From: Microbacterium sp. SLBN-154
GTDB lineage: Bacteria; Actinomycetota; Actinomycetes; Actinomycetales; Microbacteriaceae
Length of the DNA: 64,000 nt
NCBI RefSeq assembly: GCF_006715565.1
Contig: NZ_VFNL01000001.1
Coordinates: forward strand, 1,178,001 to 1,242,000
Direction: 5' to 3'
Of the stretch, positions 1-9,100 are shown one piece after another. Both the position numbers and the translations under genes were made by a program. Each line of letters begins with the position of its first letter. Position 1 is the first letter of the stretch. The notes beneath the pieces were generated by a model that saw only the letters and a program-made list of their open reading frames with translations, did not search any database and was not told the origin of the DNA.

Positions 1-460
1 ACGCCGACGCGGTGACGACGAAGAATGCCGGCCAGCTGAACCGGGCGCCCAGGCTCGGGAGGACGTCATGGTTCTCCATGACGTGCGCGGTGTACCCGGC
101 GTGCAGCCACGCGGTCGGAAAACGTGCGAGCTGCTCGAGGACGATCATCGTGCCGTGCACGACGAGGGCGAAGGCGCCGGCCAGGAGCCCGAGCGTCCAC
201 GGATGCTCCTCGGGCAGGCGGAGCACGAAGACGAAGGCCCCGGCGAGACACAGCACGGCGACGAACAGCGAAGCCGGCCACACCGTCACCACGGCGAAGT
301 GGAGCGCGGCCACCACGAGGGACGCGGTGGTGAACAACAGCGGTCGCCGCGTGAGCGCGCCGCGGGGCCCGGGGCGCCCTTTCAGCGCGGACGGTGGAGA
401 CCCCGCGGACGCCGCCCGGGTGGGTGCGGGCGCCGTGTCGCGCGAATACTCAAGGACCAT
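1..460 (-). CDS. Membrane protein of a surface-glycan locus, 3' truncated by window edge
   Basis: An open frame runs on the minus strand from ATG at 460 to the window edge with no stop, giving about 153 residues. After a polar N-terminus of about 45 residues there are three hydrophobic segments (roughly residues 46-65, 70-85 and 95-115), followed by a soluble stretch containing HAGYTAHVMENHDVLP and the start of another hydrophobic segment. The ATG overlaps the end of the flippase gene by 11 bp, so it is the last visible gene of a minus-strand glycan operon. The layout resembles multi-pass GT-C type glycosyltransferases or O-antigen polymerase-like proteins, but this is inferred from context and topology only. 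Confidence 0.6.
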   Translation of the reverse strand, partial: MVLEYSRDTAPAPTRAASAGSPPSALKGRPGPRGALTRRPLLFTTASLVVAALHFAVVTVWPASLFVAVLCLAGAFVFVLRLPEEHPWTLGLLAGAFALVVHGTMIVLEQLARFPTAWLHAGYTAHVMENHDVLPSLGARFSWPAFFVVTASA

Positions 461-1799
461 GGGTCACCGCCCGGGTCGATCCGCGGCGTCCGCCGGAGAG
501 GGGGATGACCACGGCGAGGGCGACCACCTGTCCCGCCGCCCATGCGAGGGCCATGCCCAGCGCGCCGCCGTTCGGCACGGCCCAGGCGGCGATGCCGAGG
601 ACCGCCGCCGCGTGGGTGACCTCGACCAGGGCGATCCGTCCGGTGCGCCGTGCGGCGCGAAGCCCCGCCAGGCGCAGGATGAGTATCGCGCGGAGGATGG
701 ATGCCGCGGCGAAGACCTGCAGCACCGGTGCGCCCTGCGCGGCATAGGTCGGACCGAGGAGCGCGAGGATCGGTTCCGCGAAGATCGCCAGGACGGCGGC
801 GCCGACGGCGACGACGACGAGGGTGCGCGCGGTCACCCGGTGCGAGAGTTCCTCCCGGCGCTCGGGGGTACGGGCCAGCTCGGTCGCGAGCGGGACGGCG
901 GCATTGTGGGCGAGGGTGTCCAGCACCAGCACGATCGCCCACGCCGCCGCGAAGACGCCGGCCATCTCGGCGCCCGCCCAGGCGAAGACGATGAAGGGCA
1001 GGAGCGTCGTGCACGACTGCAGCGCGACGACCCCGATGTAGTCCGCGGCGAGGAAGCGCGCATCGTCGCCGCGCCGCGTGCCGACAGCGACGGCCGGCTC
1101 CCGGGGCGGGGCGATCCGCGGGAGGGCGATCACGAGGGCCGCCACGGGGACTACGAGAGCGATCGGCGCGAAGGTCGCGAGAACGATGGCGTCGCCGCCG
1201 GGGACCTCGCCGGGTCGTGCCGTCGCGGGCAGGAGAGCGACCGCACCGACGAGCGCCGCGATCTTCAGCACGGCGTATCCGCTGTTGAGCGCGGGGACGA
1301 GCGCCGTGCGACGGCGGGCGATGAGAAGGGCGTCCTTTACGGCGAACGCCGTCCAGGCCACCGCGCAGGTCACGAGGAGGGGGAGCGTCTGCGGAACGAT
1401 CGCGGTGCGAACCGCGAGGACGTCCATCGTCACGACGATCGCACTCACCACCGCACCGACGGCGAGCGTCGCGCCCGCGGCGAGAGCCCACAGGCGGAAC
1501 GCCGCGGCGCGGCCGTCTCCCGACGCGCGGGCGAGGAGGACGCCCGCCGACTGGTAGAGGTTCAGTTGGCCGAGGCCGGCGATCGTCAGCACGATGGCGA
1601 CCGTGGCCGTTCCCGTCCCGACCGCCTCCACCGGCAGGAGGCGCGCGGCGACGACCCAGAAGGCGAAGCCCAGCGCAGCGGTGACCGCGGTGTTGACGAG
1701 CATCAGGTGGCTGCCCCGCAGTGCCGGATCGGCCCACTCTCGGGCGATCAGCGCCGCGATGCCGCGGCGCTCGGTGATCGTGCGGTGCGTGGCGATCAT
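450..1799 (-). CDS. Wzx/MATE-like polysaccharide flippase
   Basis: 449 residues, almost entirely hydrophobic, with about 12 predicted membrane segments. The opening stretch (LMLVNTAVTAALGFAFWVVA and on through VGTGTATVAIVLTIAGLGQL) is typical of oligosaccharide flippases of the MOP superfamily. Such proteins move undecaprenyl-linked glycan repeats or lipid-linked sugars across the cytoplasmic membrane. The ATG at 1799 overlaps the stop of the upstream glycosyltransferase in an ATGA junction, showing translational coupling. Its neighbours are two GT2 glycosyltransferases and a further membrane protein, which supports a role in cell-surface polysaccharide export. The exact substrate cannot be read from sequence. 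Confidence 0.8.
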   Translation of the reverse strand: MIATHRTITERRGIAALIAREWADPALRGSHLMLVNTAVTAALGFAFWVVAARLLPVEAVGTGTATVAIVLTIAGLGQLNLYQSAGVLLARASGDGRAAAFRLWALAAGATLAVGAVVSAIVVTMDVLAVRTAIVPQTLPLLVTCAVAWTAFAVKDALLIARRRTALVPALNSGYAVLKIAALVGAVALLPATARPGEVPGGDAIVLATFAPIALVVPVAALVIALPRIAPPREPAVAVGTRRGDDARFLAADYIGVVALQSCTTLLPFIVFAWAGAEMAGVFAAAWAIVLVLDTLAHNAAVPLATELARTPERREELSHRVTARTLVVVAVGAAVLAIFAEPILALLGPTYAAQGAPVLQVFAAASILRAILILRLAGLRAARRTGRIALVEVTHAAAVLGIAAWAVPNGGALGMALAWAAGQVVALAVVIPLSGGRRGSTRAVTHGP

Positions 1800-2800
1800 C
1801 CGGCCGCTCCCGCCTCGTACCGATGGACATGCGACATCGCGGGCGGTGCCGTGAGAGGTCGGCGTTCGGGCCGGATGCGAGCGTCGAGATACCCGACGAC
1901 CGTTGCGGCGAGCCCGATGACGATCACGCCGGCGCGGGCGAAGGCGGCGGGCCGGAGGTGCAGCAGCCCCTCACCGAGGGCGCGGATCGTGGCGTCGAGA
2001 AGGGTCATGACGACGAATCGCCGTTCGGTGCGCAGCGTCGCCGCGCCCGGGTGCCGGCGCGACACGGCCGCTTTGCTGCGCCCCTCGCCGCGGCAACGCC
2101 GCAGGAAGTAGGCCAGGCGCTGACGGTGGGCGGTGACGCGGTGGTGGACCCGGGCGCTCCGGGCGAGCACGATGACGGAGCCGGATTCCTGCGCGGTCAG
2201 CCGCAGCGAGACCTCCGTCTCCTCGCATCCGGCCGTCGACGACCCGACCCGACCCAGCTCGGTGATGAATCCCCCCGCGCGGGCGAGGGCCTCCGCGCGG
2301 AACGCCATCGCGCAGCCCACGGGGTTGCGCACCGCCCCGCCGTCGCCCGGGAGCCCCCGGTGGCTGCAGCCGACCACCCAGAGGAACTCGTCGGGAAACC
2401 ACCCGGGGCGCCCGGGAGCATCCCAGACCGGCACGGCGAAACCGCTCACGCCGACGACGTCCGAGGCGGCGAACGGTGCCGTCATCCGTTCCACCCACGT
2501 GGTCTCCGCGACGGCGTCGTCGTCGAGGAACAGCACGATGTCGGCACCTGCGGCGGCCCGCAGGCCGGTGTTGCGCGCATCCGACAGTCCCTGGCGACCG
2601 GAGTTGCGCACCACGAGGGTGTCGTCCTCGAGCTCCGCGCGCAGCACGGCGAAGAGGTCGTCGTGGTGATCGACCACGACGATGACGAGCGCGGGCGGCG
2701 TGGTCTGGTGGGAAAGGGAGGCGCGAGCGGCGCGGACGTCATCGAGGCGCTGCGGAGTGAAGCAGCAGATGACCACCGCGGTGCGGGTGGGAGGGGGCAT
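1796..2800 (-). CDS. GT2 family glycosyltransferase
   Basis: 334 residues with a GT-A fold. The N-terminus has the nucleotide-binding strand (TAVVICCFTPQRLDDVRA), the conserved GLSDARNTGL element near residue 85, and the FLDDDAV metal-binding DxD-type motif near residue 101. These motifs identify a family 2 inverting glycosyltransferase. The C-terminal part (about residues 265-300) carries a hydrophobic stretch that may associate with the membrane. It lies 9 bp downstream of the polyprenyl-phosphate type GT2 gene and is coupled to the flippase gene by a 4-bp overlap. It probably adds a sugar to a lipid-linked surface glycan; donor and acceptor are unknown. Confidence 0.85.
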   Translation of the reverse strand: MPPPTRTAVVICCFTPQRLDDVRAARASLSHQTTPPALVIVVVDHHDDLFAVLRAELEDDTLVVRNSGRQGLSDARNTGLRAAAGADIVLFLDDDAVAETTWVERMTAPFAASDVVGVSGFAVPVWDAPGRPGWFPDEFLWVVGCSHRGLPGDGGAVRNPVGCAMAFRAEALARAGGFITELGRVGSSTAGCEETEVSLRLTAQESGSVIVLARSARVHHRVTAHRQRLAYFLRRCRGEGRSKAAVSRRHPGAATLRTERRFVVMTLLDATIRALGEGLLHLRPAAFARAGVIVIGLAATVVGYLDARIRPERRPLTAPPAMSHVHRYEAGAAG

Positions 2801-2809
2801 GGCGGTGCC

Positions 2810-3601
2810 TCATTCGCCTTCACCTACGAGTTCGGCGGTCACCTTCGGGCGCGCGCGCCGCTCGGCATCGACGACCGAGTCGACGGAGGCGCTGACGAAG
2901 CGTTCGAACAGCAGCGTCCGCAGACACCGCAATCCGTCGCGCACAGCGGAGAGGTTGCTCTCGCCGAAACGGCGAGAGGCCTCGAAGCTCGGTACCTCCA
3001 CCACGCGAAGGCCCGCTTTGACGGCACGGACGTGCATGAGCGTCTCGATCTCGAACCCGTCGCCCCAATGCCGCAGACGTGTGCCGTCGGCCGGATCGGG
3101 GAGGCGCAGCGCCCCTGCGGCCTCGCGGGTCATCGCATTGAAGCCGTAGCAGAGGTCGCTGTGGCCGGTTCCGAACAACAGGTTCGCCAGGGAGTTCAGC
3201 ACCTTATTGCCGATGAACCGCACGGCGGTGATGTCGGCGCTTCCGCCGCCGCGGGAGAAACGGCTGCCCCGGACGTATTGGGCGCCGGCACGCAGGGGAG
3301 CGACGAAGCGCTCGATCTCGCGCGGGTCCATCGAGCCGTCGGCATCGATGGTGACGATCTCGTCACCGGTGGCGGCGAGGATGCCGGTGGCCAGCGCGCT
3401 GCCCTTTCCCGGCCGGGTCTGACCGAGGACGCGGATGCCCGGCCTTGCTCGACGGGCGATGGCGACTGTCGCGTCGGTCGACCCGCCGTCGACGAGGATG
3501 ACTTCGTCGACGGTGTCGGGGAGGAGCCCCAACACGTGCTCGATGTTTCTGGCTTCGTTCAGCGTCGGGATGACGACGCTGAGGGTTGTTTCAGAGTGCA
3601 C
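2810..3601 (-). CDS. GT2 glycosyltransferase, dolichol/polyprenyl-phosphate mannosyltransferase-like
   Basis: 263 residues from GTG 3601, which has an AAAGAG Shine-Dalgarno about 8 nt upstream; an alternative GTG at 3622 adds seven residues but lacks such a site. The protein begins with the GT2 signature SVVIPTLNEARNIEHVL, has VDGGSTDAT, and the metal-binding DADGSMDP followed by YVRGSRFSRGGG, the pattern of DPM1/GtrB-like enzymes that transfer a sugar from a nucleotide donor to polyprenyl phosphate. No C-terminal membrane pair is seen. It is the first gene of the minus-strand glycan operon and is divergent from glmS. Sugar specificity is not deducible. Confidence 0.82.
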   Translation of the reverse strand: MHSETTLSVVIPTLNEARNIEHVLGLLPDTVDEVILVDGGSTDATVAIARRARPGIRVLGQTRPGKGSALATGILAATGDEIVTIDADGSMDPREIERFVAPLRAGAQYVRGSRFSRGGGSADITAVRFIGNKVLNSLANLLFGTGHSDLCYGFNAMTREAAGALRLPDPADGTRLRHWGDGFEIETLMHVRAVKAGLRVVEVPSFEASRRFGESNLSAVRDGLRCLRTLLFERFVSASVDSVVDAERRARPKVTAELVGEGE

Positions 3602-3927
3602 TGGACTGCTCTTTCCGTTCACGGTCGGATGCGGCGCGCAGCCAGGGCAGGCTCGAGCAGCGACACCGTCGGGTACGGTGACACAGCCGTCATGGCCTCT
3701 CAGTACGGGTGCTGACTCCCCAGCCGCCTCACACGCTCAACACGTGTGCCCGTCGGTGCGCCCACGGCGCAGCATCACCCCCTGAGGGGGAGCGCGTCAG
3801 AAGCGCCGAACGGCCGTCAGCGCAAGTCGGGTGTCCGACGGTCGGTTCCGCGATTCCCCAGAGACACGCTCGGCCCCGGATCATCACATTCTGTGGTCCT
3901 GCGCGGAGCGGGGTCCGGGTTCAGCGC

Positions 3928-3942
3928 TGGTGCCGGGAATCG
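3928..3942 (-). other. tRNA 3'-end-like remnant
   Basis: Read on the minus strand this is CGATTCCCGGCACCA, which looks like the end of a tRNA T-loop, T-stem and acceptor with an encoded CCA. The preceding bases do not form a T-stem or cloverleaf, so it is not an intact tRNA. A peptide GAGNRTRV, commonly produced by spurious frames across tRNA ends, is encoded on the plus strand here. It could be a decayed tRNA end or an attachment-site scar, or coincidence. Confidence 0.3.
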
Positions 3943-4062
3943 TACGCGCGTGCGGCATCACTCGCAAGAGTCCGCGGTGATCGGTGGGGGACTCATGGGC
4001 CCCGTACATGCCTGACCCGGGGAGGGCGATGTTCGTTCAGACGCCTCACATACCCCGGATCG

Positions 4063-4068
4063 TACGAT
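4063..4068 (+). promoter_or_regulatory. Putative -10 box of glmS (leaderless type)
   Basis: TACGAT sits 7 nt before the ATG at 4076, and no Shine-Dalgarno lies between. This TAnnnT-N6/7-start arrangement recurs at nine other genes in the window and fits leaderless transcription, common in actinobacteria. Confidence 0.5.
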
Positions 4069-4075
4069 GGAGCCC

Positions 4076-5929
<1,854 letters not shown>

Positions 5930-5957
5930 CGGCGCGGCCGGCTCGTCGCCTGTCGTC

Positions 5958-6072
5958 GTCCGTAACTCCTGCAGAATCGGCCGCGCGGGTGTGATGTCGG
6001 GATGGAGAGGCCGCCTGGTCGCCGTTCTGCAGGAGTTGCGGGCACCTGCCGGCGGTCACCGCTCGCGCTCGG
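5958..6072. repeat. Palindromic intergenic repeat R1, copy A
   Basis: A 115-bp unit with 13-bp perfect inverted termini AACTCCTGCAGAA (5964-5976) and TTCTGCAGGAGTT (6025-6037). It is about 85-90% identical to copy B at 11663-11777, so the two units bracket the large surface-protein gene in direct orientation. A shorter relative is at 50683-50769. Confidence 0.85.
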
Positions 6073-6098
6073 GCTCACGGGCAAAGCTTTTCCGTCGC

Positions 6099-6116
6099 GT
6101 TCAGCAGGCGTTCACC
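6099..6116 (+). promoter_or_regulatory. PHO box upstream of phosphoesterase gene
   Basis: GTTCAGC-AGGC-GTTCACC forms two 7-bp units at an 11-bp period, matching the direct-repeat PHO box bound by PhoP in actinobacteria. It is 82 bp before the ATG of a secreted calcineurin-like phosphoesterase. A candidate -10 (TAGCGT) is at 6147-6152. Confidence 0.55.
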
Positions 6117-6156
6117 GGTGCGACCCGTGGCGCTGTGCGGCATCCCTAGCGTGGCC

Positions 6157-6181
6157 GAGGCCCTCCGACGACGGGGGCCTC
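6157..6181 (+). promoter_or_regulatory. Leader hairpin
   Basis: GAGGCCC (6157-6163) and GGGCCTC (6175-6181) are perfect 7-bp arms with an 11-nt loop, ending 16 nt before the ATG at 6198. It lies in the probable 5' leader and could affect translation or RNA stability; no function is demonstrated. Confidence 0.4.
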
Positions 6182-6197
6182 AACTCGAAAGTGATCC

Positions 6198-9100
6198 ATG
6201 CCTCGCCGACGCCGTTCTCTGCCCGCGCTTGTCCTCGTCCCCGTCCTCGCCGCCGCTTCCGTCGCTCTTGCGGCGCCTGTCGCCGCCGCCGAATCTCTGC
6301 CGTCACCCGCTCTCGTGGTGACCGAGATCGTCGCCGACAACGTCGGCGCCGACCACTTCGAATTCTTCGAAGTGCACAACACCACCGATCGCCCGATCGA
6401 CCTCGACGCTGAGAGCATCGACTTCGCCTACACCTATGCCGACGGGTCGGACACCGCGCGGGATGTCGTGCTCACCACCCCGGCGGGCACCGTCATCGCC
6501 CCGGGCGCGACGGTGGCCCTGTGGCTCAGCTACACCTCGGGAAGCGTCGACAGCTTCGCCCGCTCGGTCGACGACTTCCGGGCGCACTTCGCCGCGACGC
6601 AGCCCGAGACCGACTACGACGTCGTCCGGGTCGAGGGACAGCCCGGCATCGCCAACGGCGGCTCCCGCGGCATCCGCGTCATCGCAGCGGGTACGGAGAT
6701 GAGTCATTCGTTCGCCGCCGCAGGCGCTTTCGGTGCCGACCTCGCCGCGACGTTCGCCGTGCCGGAGTCGGGGACGAGCGCCCTGCCGCTCGCCACCCTC
6801 GCGCCCGCGACCCCCGGCCGGCTCGCGGAAGCGGAACCGACGCCGGAGCCGACGGGCGACCCGACAGGCGAACCGACCCCCGAGCCGACCGAGACCGCAC
6901 CCGCTGCGCCGCTGACGGCCCGCGATCTGCTCATCACCGAGTTCGCCCCCGACACCACCGGCACCGACCGGTACGAGTACATCGAGATCGCCAACACCAC
7001 CGATCGCGCGGTGGATCTCGGTACGGACGTCCGCATCAGCTACGACTTCCTGTCTGGCGAGAAGGACCTCACGGTGCCGGCCGGCTCGATCATCCCCGCG
7101 AACGGTGTCGCGGTGCTGTGGCTGCAATACGCGCCCAACACCGACGGGCTGACCGCCGCGGACTTCCGCGCCTTCTACGGGACCGCGGACGATGTCGTCG
7201 TCTTCCCTCTTGAGGGACAGGCCGGCTTCGCCAACAGCGCCGAGCGCGGCATCCGTCTTCTCACCCCAGCCCAGGACGGCGCGGACGGGATCGAGATCTC
7301 CGCCGCCCGCTACCGGGCCGACGAGATCGGCGCCGGACTCGGCGTGGACTACCGACTCCCCGAGGCGTCGACCGCCACGCAGATGACGGTGCTCCGCGCT
7401 CTCGCCGCACCGACCCCGGGCGTCGTGGATCCGGCGGCCTTCGTGCCCGCGCCGTTCCTACCGGTGGCCGACCCGCAGCTGGTGACCGCACCGCTGCAGA
7501 TCACCGAGATCGCCCCCGACACCGCCAACGTCGCAGGTGCCGACGGGTACGAGTTCATCGAGATCTACAATGCCACGACCGAACCGATCGCCTTCCGCGA
7601 CTTCACGCTGAAGTACCTCTACCCGCTCGAGGATCTCACCAACTCCAACACCGTGCTGTGGCCTGCCACGGTGCGCGACTCCGTCGTCGCCCCCGGTGCC
7701 ACCCTGGTGTTCTGGATCAAGAACGGCGCCAACGACGCCCTCACCGCGGACGACTTCAACACGCACTTCGGCAGCGCCCTCGTCGCCGGACAGGACCTGT
7801 TCGAGATCGCCAGCGGCGGCATGGCCAATAGTTCGCCGCGAGGCCTCGAGATCGTCACGAACACCGGTTTCGCGATGAACCGCGCGTACTACAACCTCGG
7901 TGGCGTCGACGACGTCACCGCCGACCAGCCGGTGCAGTACGCGGTGAACCCCGACGACCTCCTGGTGCAGAAGAAGCTCGGCACGGCGCCCGCGACCCCC
8001 GGTGCGATCTACCGGGAGCAGGTGCCCGGTGGGCTGATGGTCACCCCGATGGATGCCGCGGCCCCGGCCGTCACCGACGCCACCGCGCCTGAGATCACCC
8101 CTGGCGCGGACTTCCCGCTGCAGATGACGGTGACCGACGACCGGCAGGTGCGGACGGTGGAGATCGAGGTGGCGAGCAATCTCGACACCGCCCCGCTTCG
8201 CCACACCCTGCTGGCCGGCGCCGACGGCACGACATACCGCCACGTCATCCCGGCCGTCGACCTCACCGGCAAGACCTGGTTCGAGTACCGCGTGATCGCC
8301 CGGGACGGCGCGAACGAAACCGTCACCGAGCTCCGGCGCCTCCCGGTGACCGGGGTCGACCAGTCGCCCGTGCGCCTTCAGCTCGAGGAGGGCCAGTGGG
8401 TCTCGGGCACGACCGAGATCGTCGCGGGCGGCAACACCTTCCCCTCCGACATCCGCCTGTCGATCGACGGTGTCGAGGTCGAGACGACCCCGCGCCTGGA
8501 GAACCCGGCGGTCTTCGCGTTCGAGGCCAGCGGCACCGACGCCCTGTTCCGCAACGGTGTGCGCATCGGCGATGAAGTGCTGCACGTCTTCGACCGCGGC
8601 ACGTACGCCGACTGGGCCACGATCACCGTGCCGGTTCCGGTGTCGTACCTCACCGGCGAACGCGTCGACCTCGGCATCTGGGCAGGAACCAAGGCCAAGA
8701 CCGACCGTGACCCGAACGAGAACAACGACGACTTCACCATCCGCGGAATCCGCCTGATCCTCCCCGACGGGCGCACCCTCGCCCCCGAGGGGTACACCGA
8801 CCCGACCGCGATCGTGCCGATGGGCGACAGCCAGGGGCGCCTGGACGTCTTCGAGGCAGGGTTCGCTCTTCCCGGCGACGCACGCACGGCCGTGGGCCAC
8901 CTGTGGGAGACCACGGCGGCCGCGGACGGCGCCCACCGCGTGCGGGCGAGCGCCGGAGAGGACGCCGTCGAGGTCGCCGTGAATGTCGACAACACGGTTC
9001 CCGAGATCGGGACCGACCTCGAGGAGGGGCGCCTCTACCAGGGCGAGTTCACTATCGACGCCGCCGCGAGCGATGCGGGAGCCGGGGTGTCCGCACTCAC

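Larger units (their letters stand above)
3623..4075. other. Divergent intergenic region between glycan operon and glmS
   Basis: About 450 bp with no convincing gene; open frames here are GC-rich noise. It must hold the promoters of the minus-strand glycan operon and of glmS. Visible elements are a CCCCC-TGA-GGGGG palindrome at 3778-3790, a tRNA 3'-end-like string at 3928-3942, and a TACGAT box at 4063-4068 ending 7 nt before the glmS ATG. Confidence 0.6.

Noticed and set aside
12..2111. Long plus-strand open frame of 699 codons
   Set aside because: It is antisense to the flippase and GT2 genes, Arg/Gly-rich with no domain, and is a by-product of high GC.
3746..4015. Small plus-strand frame ending in a GAGNRTRV peptide
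   Set aside because: This peptide is a known artefact of reading across tRNA ends; it has no start support.
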